Positions 39,895 to 53,389 are shown, numbered from the stretch's first letter. The stretch is DNA of 64,000 bases from Pelecanus crispus (GCF_030463565.1 NC_134644.1:97088765-97152764), one strand, 5' to 3'. Numbers and translations: made by a program. Notes: a model not told the origin generated them from the letters alone.

Positions 39895-40020
39895 AATATT
39901 TGGGAATCATATGAATAACCTTTTCTTGGGCGAAATGCAATCTGGCAAAGCCACTGTTTAAAAAACTGATCCGCTCCTTAGCATCTAAGGAGGGTAATAT
40001 CACTCGTTTTAATATGAGGA
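39895..40020 (-). pseudogene. ZPBP: Candidate degraded ZPBP exon 6
   Basis: An acceptor (ttttattttcgtcag) ends at 40021 and gives the phase expected after exon 5. The first frame reads VLILKRVILPSLDAKERIS and, after a one-base shift, FFKQWLCQI. This resembles the ZPBP segment around LFKAKNLIERFFNQQ, but the preceding cysteine-containing part is short and the rest does not align without further shifts. No convincing donor is seen. It may be a decayed exon 6 or a chance match; by-eye alignment only. Confidence 0.3.
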
Positions 40021-41237
40021 CTGACGAAAATAAAATTACCAGAATTCATTCCTCTCATTTCCTTATTCTTCCAAAGGGATCACAAATATTTACAAATTTA
40101 TTTTAATTTTGCGACACTATACAGAGTGATTATTTTATCTATTATTCTTATTTTACTCAGATCTGGAATGTAGCATTTAAGTTTGTAATTAGATGAAAGC
40201 ATTGTATTATTATGCCCCCTTTTATAAATTTAAGAACAAAAATAATCGTCTTGTCTGTCTCACCATAAAACAGCATTTGAAACACACCCTGTCAGATTGC
40301 AGATTTTCTATGCCAAGTCCAAAAACCCCCACTGCTGTCTAGAGGTCTGAACTTAATCTGATGGATTTTAATTTAAATCAGCCCATAGAAACTGTGGGTC
40401 TGGCTTAAAATCTAAATCAACAAGGTCTCATGAAAGTTCTACCCAAATACTAACCTGTTCTAGTACTGGTTACCTTGGCAGACTTGACAGGATCACCGCC
40501 CAAAACAGCATGGCATAACAATTTTATAAAGTTAGATAGCAAAAGACTGAGTTCAATCAGAGCAAAAAACATTGTAACACTTTTTAATGCTTTGTTTGAT
40601 AGATGAATTTGTCTCTTACCACAACAGTGGACAATCTGGATGTATGAGATCATTCATTCCATACCCTGGATAACAGTGATCAACCCATACCATTTGCAGA
40701 GTACCTTCAATGTAGTATATTTCAGGCAACGGTTCAGAACTTTTCCTGCTAACTTCCACTTGTTGCTTAAACAATCTCTCTATAAGGTGTTTTGCCTAAA
40801 TTGAAAAAAAAAAATATTTTTTCAGAATCTTTGATGAAAAGAGGTCAGAATACAAGAAAAGGCAAAAGAATGTGACTATGAGTTAGGATTAAGATTTAAA
40901 GGATGTACCACTAAATCTTTTGATTGTAGCTGAATGGAAACAGGACAATCTGATATTCTTGGATACATTGGTTTTAATTTAGATAAACATTGGTCAATTA
41001 ATGCAATGTCTTTGAAAGTGTTCAGGATTATACAAATAGAACTTCAAAAGCTAATCCATGGTAATTTTGCCCACATTAGACATCTGTAGCCCAACATCAA
41101 TAGACTTGCAGCGTTCCCATCTACATAGGTACTACTATTTAGGTCCACTTGTATTTCAGACATACTTTCCATCTTTGTTAGCTATTTCTGTTCAATAAAA
41201 AGAAAATGCCAAAGGTCTCCTGAAGTTAAATAAGGGG

Positions 41238-41257
41238 ATTATTATTATTATTATTAT
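41238..41257 (+). repeat. (ATT)n microsatellite
   Basis: Six perfect ATT units plus an extra partial unit; typical simple repeat. Confidence 0.9.
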
Positions 41258-43701
41258 ATCAATCAAATATAATCACAGAAGACTAATTCCCTTACTCAAA
41301 AAGATTTGCACAAATACAGTCCCAGATAGGAAAAACATTCATTTCAACCAGTGCAGAACCAGCAGCACAGAATCACGGAAATGTGAGGATACAAGGGAGC
41401 CCTATTCCATCTCATCTACTCCATCTCCCTAGCCAAAGGCAATGTTTTATTTTTAAAATTCCTTTATTTTCTTTGGAATTTTGGATCATTTTTTATGAAG
41501 TGTCTTCCACTGGAATATTAAAAATTTTAAGTCATAGTAGTTAAAATTAAAAATGTGACTTCTAACTACCTAAAATATATAAAATATGTAACAAAACATA
41601 GGCCCATTAGCAATCTGACAAAGTCTAACAGTAAAAAGTATCAATGCTTCATATCCAGACAATGCTTCATTTGCGTACAGGGATTAATTATGTGTATATA
41701 AAGCTAAAAAGAAAAAGCAAAACAACACCCCACTAATAGGCTTGCAAGGTTCAGTACACATACAAATTGGCAAAACCAAATTTATTCATGCTGTCTTAAT
41801 TTGATCCTCTTGTCTGTATGAAAAAGATGAACTTTGATCATGAGCTTTCCCCACCAATTTAGGGTTTTTTTCAGCAGACAGGATGGAAGCTGCTTAATGA
41901 GTACAATGTTATTTTAGACTCCCTTACTCCTCCACTGGAATTCCAAAGCTTGATTTGCATACCAGCTATTTCTTGGTATTCCTCCTGTATTTCTCTTCCC
42001 CTTTCTCCTTTCCCCTTTAAGAACCTCTGAATTAACAGCTGACCTAGTAAGCAAGACTCTGGCTTCTGGTCCTGTACTGTAAAAGCCAAACACCTTCAAG
42101 CAGCTAAAATTCTGCCAGATCAATAATAAAATCACTTTGAACGGATAGAAAGGCACTCCCATTGCAAAACAGCGTGTTCGGTATTTAAAAGATAGTACAT
42201 GCTCAAAGTTTCCTGATTGTCTTGCCACTTTTCATGCTCTTAATATACTGTCTTTAATATAGACTGATAGTGTGATCTGCCCTATCTATAACAGCAACAG
42301 AATATTAGCAATTTCAACTGATACAAATTTTATATCCACTAAAACTTTTATACCGATCTAATTTACTAAAAAATGTTTCATTTTTTATGCTATTATACTT
42401 TATTGTGGGAGTAGCTTATGTCAGTAGCCTTTTTATTCTTCCATCTACTGTACCTTATTTAGTCTATGAGATGCATCACAAGCCCTTTGCTGACATAGTC
42501 TCTTTTGGTTTTCTCTGTCTAAGGAAGCAACTGTAACGAAACACAACCTGTTTATAGAAGAACCAAGTCAATGAAATCAACATTTTTTTTAATTATTTAC
42601 TGGTTTAAGGTTCTAGTCAGTTCTAATGCAAGTATTTAGGACTTTTTACCATATTTCAGATGACTAACTAGCAATGTTTTAAAGAAATCATACAGCTTGT
42701 CCTCTTATAGATATTATACTTCTATGTCTAATTTTCAGTATACTAAATAGTTTATGGGAACTGCCATTTATTTGTAAATTTTAATGGCAAGGAAATGTAT
42801 AATTCTGGACTCTTCCCAGATTTATAAATATCTGAATCCTTTCGAAAGAAATAAGCTAATCCCTCTCTAATTGCCTGCCTGCCGCTGTGCTTTTAAAGAT
42901 TTTCCCTGCTCCCCTCCCCTGCACAAACACATCAGTTCCTGAGCCTCACCCACTCAACCCTTTACATTCTCGTGGGAATGCCTATGACACATAGAACCAA
43001 AGGAAGACTTCAAGTACGGACTAAAGAAAAAGTGTAGTTACGTTTTAGTAATCCATTTGCATGGGTCCGCATTCCTTATCAACTGACTAGTACTAACATG
43101 TTATGGTAAAGGCCTGGGAAATAGTTAAGCTGCTGAACTGCTCTCCAGAACTGACATTAGAGTAAGCTGCCGTATTAAGAATAAAATTGTCTGTTAATAT
43201 GTGACTTTAACTCCTTATATTATAAGTTTTACCTACCTCTGTCATGGAAGTAATTCTGAAACACCACATGCTACTTAGAAATCAAAAAGTACTTTCTAAG
43301 ACTTCAAGCTACTTAAGAACGTGTAGTTTACCACTGGGTCGTATCAAAGTTTACATCCACCTAAATCTCTATAACTGGAGAATTTTTCCTCCTAATGCCC
43401 AAATATTCTATAAAGCCTGCACATTAGCTAAATCTCATTTATATAGTTTCAATAGCCTTAGAACTAACCTTAACTAGCTATGCTATCAGTGATGAGACTC
43501 TTCAGATACATCAGTGCTATCCACTATAAATACAATTTTCAGAGAAATACAACTGACTAACAGTGTCATTGGTTTTATAAGCAATTATACTTAATTTTCA
43601 AGAAAATTAAAATTGGGAAGTGGAAAGTGGAAAATGAAGCATAATTGGTATACTTTGTTCAGAAAGGGATCTTTTCAAATTGTGTATCTTGATACATAGT
43701 G

Positions 43702-44307
43702 ACATCCTGGCTTGTATCAGGAATAGTGTGGCCAGCAGGAGAAGGGAAGTGATCATCCCCCTGTATTCGGCACTGGTGAGGCCACACCTCAAATACCGTG
43801 TCCAGTTTTGGGCCCCTAGTGAGGGGGAGACATTGAGGTGCTGGAGCGTGTCCAGAGAAGGGCAACAAAGCTGGTGAAGGGTCTGGAGCACAGGCCTTAT
43901 GAGGGGTGGCTGAGGGAACTGGGGTTGTTTAGCCTGGAGAAGAGGAGGCTGAGGGGAGACCTTATCGCTCTCTACAACTGCCTGAAAGGAGGTTGCAGTG
44001 AGGTGGGTGTTGGGCTCTTCTCCCAAGTAACAAGCAATAGGACGAGAGGAAATGGGCTTAAGCTGCGCCAGGGGAGGTTTTGGTTGGAAATTAGGAAAAA
44101 TTTCTTTACGGAAAGGGTGGTCAAGCATTGGAACAGGCTGCCCAGGGAAGTGGTTGAGTCACCATCCCTGGAGGTATTTAAAAGATATGTGGATGTGGCG
44201 CTTAGGGACGTGGTTTAGTGGTGGATTTGGCACTGCTAGGTTAGTGGTTGGACTTGATGATCTAAAGGTCTTTTCCAACCTAAACAATTCTGTGATTCTA
44301 TTCTATG
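43702..44307 (+). mobile_element. CR1 LINE, 5'-truncated, slightly diverged
   Basis: Starts in ORF2 at 'acatcctggcttgtatcagg', has a small internal alteration near 43816-43832 where 'cactacaagaaag' is replaced by 'agtgagggggag', then an open frame from 43838 to 44218 ([40 protein letters not shown]). The 3'UTR (gtggatttggcactgctagg) matches the copy at 63.1 kb and differs from the 37-39 kb copies, so at least two young CR1 subfamilies are present. The tail is short and imperfect. Antisense to ZPBP. Confidence 0.94.
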
Positions 44308-45223
44308 ACTTCCACAGTTAATGCCTTTAGTGAAAAGCTGGTAATGGAAACATTTTATGCAAACAAATTCATGCTAAAGTGAAAATGTATTTTTAATAAT
44401 TAGACTTTATCAAAGGAGGATAAGTAGCTGAGACACTGTGAGGTCTTCATTTATGTATAAATGTAAACTTATTTATGTATAAACATACCTAAATTTCAGA
44501 TATAAAGTTTTATAATTATTACAATACATCATCACACTCATTCAGAAGCCTTAAATATTCCCTAATTTGGTGACATCTTCCCAAGCCACCTAATGATTTG
44601 CTTTATATCAAGCCAACTCAATATTTTTGGCAACTCAGTTTTACCCAGGTCTCCTTTAGGCTCCTTTTGTTTTAAAGAAATGGAAAATTATGAAATCTCC
44701 CTCTTTTATTGTTGCCACTTAAAGAAGGAAAAGTACTGAGGCTCATCTCAATTAACTCTAGTTCTTGAAAATTGGACATCCAGTCTTAGTTTGTCATTTG
44801 GAAGCTGTTTATAATAAAGACCAAGGCACATCCATCGGGTGATTTATACACCTGTTGTAGGTGGCTAGATGAAGGTAATCTGGGGAGTTACAGAATACAC
44901 TGTATCACCTTCCTTCCTATGTTAGTGTGCCACAAGGGATATGATAATGTTTATTTATGATACAAAATTAAAAACATACTGATCTATCCACAGCTATAAA
45001 AAGTTCTAAATCTTTTCTGAAATAATGTAAAACATGCACTTTTGAGTAGATCAACAATCTTTTTTATATTGACATGAATTTCACATGCAATACTTTGAAG
45101 CATTTTTACAATCAAGAAACTTTGGTTTTAAACCCTTACAATATTTTCTGCATATAAGCTGTAAATATATTCTATTAACTATAAAAATTCTAACCATTCT
45201 TTAAAAGCAAGGCAGATTTTTAC

Positions 45224-45442
45224 CTGAAAATGTAAAGAAGATTTCATTCTGTAGACCACCTCTCTGGATTTTTACATGATGACATCCTGACGTAATTGAT
45301 GTAACCTCACAAGAAAGTTCAGCAACAAGTTTGCTTAGCGTCTGAAGCAACACTGTCTCAAAAGAAGTATTATGATAACTGTTGCAGGGGGCTGCGTGAT
45401 GCCGGGTTGTGAACTCATAGTAATTTTTAGGATCAGAATAAG
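45224..45442 (-). CDS. ZPBP: ZPBP exon 5
   Basis: 219 bases, phase 1 at both ends, flanked by a strong acceptor (cacatttttttctgcag) and the donor CAG|gtaaaa. It encodes codons 149-222 of the joined model. The segments [30 protein letters not shown] and [19 protein letters not shown] line up residue by residue with the mammalian ZPBP region after the Ig-like domain (YYYQFTARYHAAPCNS, LQNELFFAFS as I remember). Both cysteines of this block (PCNS, LSCE) and the following one (GCHH) are kept. There is no internal stop. This is the clearest ZPBP exon in the window and fixes the identity and strand of the gene. Confidence 0.94.
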
Positions 45443-47317
45443 CTGCAGAAAAAAATGTGGAAGATGATGAGGAACATATGTGAAGTAAAAAGAAGAAATG
45501 TAATCTGTGTATTTGAAAATAAAATCGCCAATTTAAATCCTTAATTTATAAACAAAACCTATTTTGCACCCCCAGAGAATTTTTAATGATAAAATAGTGT
45601 ATGCTGGGCCAGTTGGAAACACTTAAGAGATTTTTACAGGTAGACATTCTTATTTATATCCATAGGTAAGTCTTACTCTTTATTATTGTAATTTTTAATT
45701 TTTTAAACCAACAGATTACAGTAAAGGGATCAGGATTATGAAAGCCAAGGTTAAGCATACAAAATCCCCTTAGTATGTGACACAATATTTCATCTCACAC
45801 ATTATGGCCAGTTATAGTAGTATGTTATATATATTTTTAGTCAACTATCACAAAAGTATTTTAATGGGCTTAAAAACTGAATCTCTTCCCCAGACACCAA
45901 TAGAAGATGCAACTAATAAGATGACCAGGAATTCCTTCTCTGTGAGCAGAAGTAACTGAAAAAGCTTCCATATTGCTATGAAATTTACTTTTATGTATGG
46001 TTCAACTATTTCACCTTTACTGCAAAGCTAAATGCATGCCTGGGCATCTTCTACAAATAAGACAATATACCATAAAATGTGTGTTTCTAGTTATTTCATG
46101 ATAACCACTGTGCTTACCCAAAGCTGAACATCAACAGAGCACAATATTAAATAGAAAATAGGAGTAAAAGAATGAAGAACAGGGGTCTTGGTGTGGGTAT
46201 AATCACAGAAAGGAGAAGGGGGACAGTGGGGAAGAATGAATGAAGGAGTAGAAACTGAACCAGCTGAGAGAAGCAGCAGAACATCCAAAATATGGTACCA
46301 AATTAAGACAGCTCATTACATCCTCTACCTTGCTTTTGCCTCCTCCATTTCCTTTCCCTTGCTGCTGCATATTCCAGATTTTTCTGTGTATATGTATGAA
46401 ATGAATTTTGTATGCTAACATTCAGATTGGATCCTTACTAAAGGATGTAAATCTGCATTACTGAAAACTGTAACCTTTTCCATCAAAACTGTTTTAAAGA
46501 AACTTTTTCCTTTCCAGTTCTGTCAAACGAGATAGCTGCTAAAAGTCATGGTTTTTCTGTATGAAGGCTACTATGCCAAAGTAAAATTAATTTACATTAG
46601 AGGTTAATTTAGATTATTGTGCTCTACCATGTTTCTAAACAATCACTGCGACTATTTTAAATTCATGATCAGACATAGTTCCTGCTGAAGGCAATAGGAG
46701 CTCTTGCCTACATCTCCACAAGAACAAAGTACCCATTAAAGAAGAAAAGGAAAGCTAGTAATGAATAAATGACATTGCCTTTACAATCTTTCACTTTATC
46801 AAAGACTTTTTACCTGCTGACAGAAGGAAATGTAATCAGAACAGGAAAGAATAAGCTACAAAAATTACATCATTAAATGATACATACTTAAAAAATACAA
46901 TTAGGTGATAATTAAGGCATTAACATGTGTGAAACAAATCCATACAGCTGTGTAAAATTAATCTCATAAAGAATAACTCAGTTTAAAATTATACTATTTT
47001 AATGTTATTAAGGTTTACTGCCTGTTCAATTTGCTACGTTTCATTACAGTTTATGTTGCCTTTTTAAAAATAACTGTATTCATAAGTTTCTCAGTCAGCC
47101 ACTGAGCTTCATTTAAGGTTCTGTAAATGACATTAAATGAACTGCAACTGCCTGGTAGTAACTAATATTAAAAACAATTTCCCAGAGAAACACAGTGTCT
47201 TTATCTCTGCAAATTAAATTCTAAATAAGCCTACTTATTAAAAAAAAAAGCAACGCACATTTTAAAAAATAAAACTTTTTCAAGGCAACAACACACTTAC
47301 CTGGATTGATAACTTAC
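45443..47317 (-). other. ZPBP intron 4
   Basis: AT-rich intron of about 1.9 kb; no repeats of a recognisable family and no further exon seen. Confidence 0.8.
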
Positions 47318-47461
47318 CATAAATAAGATATTTTATTACAAGGCTTTTATCAGGTTGCACTGCTGTTAGCTTATAAACAACAGAACAAGTGTAAACTCCA
47401 CTCAGATTGAGGTGTCTCAATATTAAAGTTCCTGTTGGTGATATTTGCACACTGCTATTTT
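47318..47461 (-). CDS. ZPBP: ZPBP exon 4 (second half of Ig-like domain)
   Basis: 144 bases, phase 1 at both ends, acceptor 'tgtgtttactag', donor ATG|gtaagt. It encodes ENSSVQISPTGTLILRHL, then NLSGVYTCSVVYK and KYLIY. The SGVYTC box supplies the second Ig-fold cysteine (C126 of the model), about 52 residues after the first (C74 in exon 3), the usual spacing. The mammalian counterpart begins ENRTAQITSTGSLVF and contains SGIYTCFLEYKP. A possible N-glycosylation site (NSS) is at the start, another (NLS) before the YTC box. The frame is intact. Confidence 0.92.
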
Positions 47462-49693
47462 CTAGTAAACACAAAAATGAAATAAATTTAGTTGTCATCA
47501 TGAGAAAATGCAGAAAGTAAGGCTCCAAATGCTATTTACTGTTAACCTATGCACAAAATAGTGATATTATGGATCCAGATGGTGGCACAAGACTCAGAAA
47601 CTGAAGCTGATTAGGTGTCACTCAGTTCAGCATTACACAAATACGACGTATTGCTGCTGTGGTTTTAAGTATTTTATTTAAGTATTTGTTGACAAAGCAA
47701 TCCTAGAAATGTGTTTTTATTTGATCTCAGACATCTATTGTTCTCTCCAATAACCACTTCCAGAGCAAAAAACTCCCAGAAAAAAAAGGACAAAGTGGGC
47801 AAATAATCTCTTTTTATACTTCTATATAGTCAAACTGACAACTAACCTTTTGGTCTTCAGTAACTACCTCAAGAATTAGCTGCTGGTGGTTGTTAACATT
47901 AACTCCAAAGTAGGTAACACAGGAAGTTCAAGTTAAGCAAGTATTCTATAACAGACCTTCCAAAAAAATTATATGTAATGCCCAAATGAGAATCATGTAC
48001 GTTTAAGATTGTAAAATAATCCTTCTGTATGAAAAGATATGTATTGTTACGGTGGCCAAAGTCTTAACACAACTCCTTAGTTCAAGGGAGAGAGGAAGTA
48101 GGATCCTGCTTCAAAGGACAAATCATGAGCATGGTTCTTTAACTAGGTTTTTAAAGAGAAAGGAAAGCACTGCTTAAGGTCCGATTTGGACACTGATAAT
48201 GAGCCATACATTCGTCCCATGTAGCCTGCATGCGGGTGCTGGTGCATGACGACAGTTGATGAGGGCTTTCCTGACTTGAAAAGTCCTCAGGAAGTAACAA
48301 TATAGATATGGGTTTCTCAAATAGTAATATGCAGCCCATCTTGCTGGCAGCTGTCAAAGAAAACTTGAGAACCACTACATTAGAGTCGATTATAATAGAC
48401 TTGAAGGTAAAATACTTTGATAAAATATTTTGGGAATGGATTTTTGTTTCCATTTTCAGATGCCAAAAAAAAAAAATTTTATAACATCCTAAATAATTTA
48501 GAACTTTTATGTAGACAATGGAAGCTTAGAAAATTAGTGTGGTGCAAAAGCAGCATATTTTTAGACTGAAAAAATCAATACTAAGGACATGAGATCTATA
48601 CTACACACATCTTATGGCTTTTACTTCAGACCAGTCCTAATGTGGTTTTACAGATTGAGCACACATTATTTCTCAAGCAAACCTTTCCAATTAGCTTTAT
48701 CCAAAAGGAATCCAGTTTGTGCACTCAAAGCCCAGACCATGATCCAAACAAAACGTGGTAAGTGGGTACAGTCAAGTAATTAACTTCAAAGTCACACTCC
48801 TATTCAAACTAACATGTTACTGTAGATGCACGCTGATTTTCCTGGTGTGCGATTTTAAGAAAGATATTGGGAAAAAATAGCCTGATTGAAGTACATCTTT
48901 TTACACTCTTGGCAGGAAGGTATAGGACAACTTTGTTCCTCGAGAAACCATTTAATCTTTTAATTAACTTAATTTTGTCATATATATCACTGTGTTTAAA
49001 AAAAAAAAAATCAAGTGCTGGTAAAAAAAGAGTACTATTAAAAAGACTGAAAGTCCAAATTCTTTGGCAAGAATGGTATGGAATTCCATATCAGCCTAGG
49101 CTCTCACATTAATGGCACACTGTCTTTCATTTTTTGGATGATGAAGAGGTTTTTAATCTGATGATGAACTACTTAGGATGCTAAGTCTATAAATTAGGAT
49201 GTCATTTGCTATTGTATGCTGGAATAGCTATCAGATTAATATTGTCAGGAAAACAGCATAGATTTAAGAACTATAGTTCTGATATTTGGCATATGCAACT
49301 GCCCTGTGTGGGCCAAAAGCAACACCACCGTTAATTGACTGGATAGCTGCAGCAATTTAAGATATATCACAGACAGCTTTGCTATACTTACAGAATGCAT
49401 TACTGAACTGCAAAGATGACAAGTCTGCGAAAGACAAAGCTTGGAAATCCAGTGAAGAGATCTGATCACAAATATTTTTTCAAAATACATCATCAGAAAT
49501 GGACAATTAAAGTGTTCTTCTGATGGATTGAGTCACTGAGTTTATTATAGAATTTTATCCTACCTTGAACAGTGAATGCTTCATATATCAGAAAAGATCA
49601 GAATGTTTACATAGTAACAATTAATTATTTTAATGGTATGTCTGTGTGTAAAGAATGTCCTTTTGGATCACGAAATCAGGATCCTGTCATGTT

Positions 49694-49717
49694 GGGGCGG
49701 GGGGCGGGGGGGGGGGG
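49694..49717 (+). repeat. G-tract with G-quadruplex potential
   Basis: GGGG-C-GGGGGG-C followed by about 13 G: at least four runs of three or more G separated by single bases on the + strand. Template for a quadruplex or an i-motif on the other strand; also a likely assembly trouble spot. Confidence 0.85.
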
Positions 49718-51561
49718 AGTGTCCTAATTTTATAAAAGAAACCACATTTAAAATGTCTTGCTCCATGGAATTATCTGGATGAATGCTGCCTACTCAGATG
49801 AATTTGGGTTCACAAAAGAGACTGTTAGCTTTAAAATGAAATTTTGAAAGTGATTAAGCTATTCACCCTTTTCTTAAATCTAATATTTTTTCCATGTTAT
49901 TCCTATGCAGCAGGTTCAGTAAGACAGGCGAGCAGGATTTCACATAACATTTTGTGATGTGAATTACATTATATGATTTAATAGGCCTCTATTACACAGG
50001 AGGCATTTCACATGCATGATGGACAAAAAAGCAATGTGATCAAGTTCAGAGGTTCCCTGGAGTCAGTGAAAACTGGCATGATTTAAAACAGAAGTTCTTT
50101 TTTAATTCATGCTAAGAGAGGAAGCTAGACCATTTTCCAGGATCTTCAGGAATTAGAAGGATGCAAAACAGAGATATTCCTATGAGAATTATGTTACGGA
50201 GACTAAATCCCTTAACTTTCCATACCCTTGTATAATTATATTTAAAACTAAGTGTTCCTATATTTTAGTTTCTCTGTTTACTAACCTTAAAACCAACAGA
50301 TTAGTTCTCCTTCCAGTTCTTTCAGTGCAAAAAATAGTTGCTCCCCATCCTCCCACCCATGTCTTATTCAGACCAGTTTTACAGTAGAGCAACTTCTGTA
50401 TTTTGAATTTATATATTAAGAACAAAAGTAAATGACAGCAGAATCAGGCCAATGGACTTTTCAGAAACAGAATTTTCAGACATTTAGAAACAGCTATCAA
50501 TCCAGATCATAAATTCTAATCTTCAGATTAAACTGCTGAGCATGTTCAAAATTAAATATGCAATATCTAAAGATGTCCAAATAGGTAAATTCAGTGATGA
50601 ATTATACACGTACAGAAACAAAAGCTAACATGGTATATAATAAACTTGAGTTCATCTGAAAAGTTTCTTAGGAACAAAACATACTCTTTTTTGTAGTCCA
50701 GACAGGACTCTGACAATCTGTCAGGAAAACGTATGTAAGTCATGTATCAGTTATAAGGATAGCATGAGTATACAGATATACACATCTACTAAAGGCAGCT
50801 TCATATTTAGTCTCACTCTCTTTCTTTCCCTCTCCACAGGGGAACTGTTTGATATACCAATAGTAGGTTTTAGAATAACTGGGGTTTAGCCTGTAGTGGA
50901 GAGGCTGAGTCCAGTATTTAATTTGTCAGTTCCTTTATTTTACAAAAATATAGTACACACTTTTTTCAGTCCTGTGAAAAATAGTCACAATCTTCTCACA
51001 CAAATACTCTTTCTGTGCATATATTAGGTGGCAATGTGTATGAAAAGAAGCAGATTTCCTGTAAATCCAAATTCCCAGGTTCATTTTCACCAAACTAGAA
51101 CAGGCCTATTCCAATGTCTGCATTTGGAAATAAAGACCGAAATGCTTTCTCTTTTTTGTTCTATTTAGCTGTTCAGAACACCATCAAAAATGCTGGTTTG
51201 TGCAGTAAAAGTTTAAGATCCAGAACATAAAAATCAATTATTTTAAAGTTTTTTCCTCCACTTAAAATGTATTTTGAAAAACTCCTATTCTCAACTAGCC
51301 CAACAGTTGTTTAAAAATTTCAAAGTACAATTTCCAGATCTCAGTACAAAAGAGTCACTGTGCTAAGTGAAGAAAAATGACTTGCTAATTTTAAAGTTGT
51401 AATGATTTTAAATTTCATTTTGTGCAGTATTTAATTTTTCATTACTTTCTCAACTGCCCATAAGTGGACTGGAACTATCTGTGAAGAAAGCTGCTTGTTC
51501 AAAAAACAGAACTGTTTTTTAACAGCTACAGAAAGAAAAGTGTTTACTGCTCTTAGTGAGC

Positions 51562-51631
51562 TTTTACTCATGATGTTTTAGTATGTTTTTTACTCATGAT
51601 GTTTTAGATGACTAAAACTCATGTTTTAGTC
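51562..51631 (+). repeat. Two 20-bp direct repeats followed by a perfect 9-bp stem
   Basis: ttttactcatgatgttttag occurs at 51562-51581 and 51588-51607. Directly after, gactaaaac (51610-51618) and gttttagtc (51623-51631) form a perfect inverted repeat around tcat. The three parts share the catgatgttttag core, suggesting local duplication with inversion. Confidence 0.85.
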
Positions 51632-53342
51632 ATGATGTTTGATGTATATAGCTAGACAGACTTTTGGGGCACAAAACACCTTCCTAGGGTATGTGTCAAG
51701 GGTTGGTGTGCCTGAAAGAGACTCCGATTTTTCTAACTATGACAGATAGTACAATGAAAGATAGGCTCTCTTCCTACAGATTTTATGCTTAAATAATTGC
51801 ATTTACTTTGAAGCGTTCCAAGAAGCAGTATTTTGTTAGTCTTTCCTAAAACTCGATTCACAATTCTACATTTCCACTGAAAGGATTCTTTCGTACAACT
51901 ACACTGAAAAAGCGTGAAATAGTGTATCAAGCAAGGTTTATGAACCCTAATTTCCCACTGTTATGGAGATTTGTTATGATAGATATTAGAAGAATAACTA
52001 GTCACACTAAAAACCAGATAATTTTTACTACTTAGAGAGGCTTACACCTGTTCTAAGGAGGCCAAATGATCAAATTCTTTTACACAGCAAACATTTCATG
52101 AGCTAGAAACTTTAAATAGCTTTTTGTCTGTTTATACTTTCTTTTCTGTGAGTCAAAAAAAAATGAATGTCACAACAGCCCTAGGAGACTAAGAAGTATC
52201 TTTGTGGTAATGACCCAAAATTGTGGTGGCTGAAGCTGAAGTCCTTTCATTACTGCTTTTTTAAAATAATTTTTCTAAAACATCTCTCATCCCTATAGAA
52301 AATTATGTGAGGAAAACACAAGTTTTCTCTTACTGAAATGTTTTTTGCCTGTCTGCTGTTGATTCTAGTACACCTGAAGTTGCCACAGAGCCAAGAACCT
52401 CTGCCACGATAGCTTTTTTGCTAGTGAACCAAGCTTGATATAGCAACTTGGGATACTACTGAAGCAATCTGCCCAAAGAGATTTAAACCAGTCAACTGGA
52501 AGAAGTCTGAGGTCTCCATGCTTTTCTGTTCTCCACTGTTGAAACTGCAGTTTGAGTAAACAGAAGACAGAGGAGTGAAACAGGCAATTTTTGCTAATTG
52601 TGAATCAGGAGGTTGTCTTCTGTCTGATCAGATTAAGCTCAGTACTTAAACACATGACAATATACCTGACACTATGTCTGTCATGCATCACAGACTGGGC
52701 ATCAAAATGTATCAGTTACAATGCAGGACACTCAGCTAACCAGAATATATCCATCCCAAGGGAGATTAACAGTTTTCTGTAAAATGACATAGCCCACAGG
52801 CTTAAGTATAAGCAAAACCACCTATACCACTTTGAGGCAAAGAATGCTAAAAATTCTTTCTAAGGGTAAAGTCTGTTATCAGATTCAGAGCAAAAACACA
52901 GTGTAGTGTTAGATGTCATATAAATGTGAAATGTTCTACTATGAAGGTTGGCATTGGCATTATGAAGGAGGATTAAGAATGATGAATCACAACGGTGTAA
53001 ATGGTATTTCAGATTGTATAACAGGAAAAGTTACTTGAAAATATAAGACCAAGGACAGAGTTCTGATAGACAGCAGCATAGACTAAGAGGAAAGCAAATA
53101 GGATTTGGAACCACTGCCATTGTAAAAGGATGAATAAACTAAATTATAAACTAAAACAAGAGGTTGAACAAGTTTATAAATTCATCACAATGCTTATTGT
53201 CCTTTTTAAAAATGAAATTACACTAAAGGGTAAGACACACACAGAAGGAAACAAAAAAACAGAACTCAGGTTCCTTGCTCAGACTTGGAAAGATATTACT
53301 TCTCCATTTACATTCCCACCTTTATAACCCTCATGCTGCTTT

Positions 53343-53389
53343 GGGGGGGTAGGGGGAGGGGCAAGGGGAAAGGGAAAAGGGCTGGGGGA
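53343..53389 (+). repeat. G-rich low-complexity tract beside ZPBP exon 3 donor
   Basis: Runs of 7, 5, 4, 4, 3, 3 and 5 G separated by short A/T/C spacers on the + strand. On the ZPBP strand it is a long C/T-rich tract starting about 25 bases after the exon 3 splice donor. Confidence 0.85.

Larger units (their letters stand above)
40021..45223 (-). other. ZPBP presumed intron 5
   Basis: AT-rich intronic DNA between exon 5 and the candidate exon 6. It holds an (ATT)n run at 41238-41257 and a CR1 copy at 43.7-44.3 kb inserted antisense to ZPBP. A near-duplicate of 'atttatgtataaa' occurs at about 44450-44482. Nothing else was recognised. Confidence 0.5.

Noticed and set aside
40450..40653. - strand open frame with donor-like CCAAG|gtaacc, considered as ZPBP exon 6
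   Set aside because: The translation (HAVLGGDPVKSAK) does not resemble ZPBP and the plausible acceptor leads into stops.
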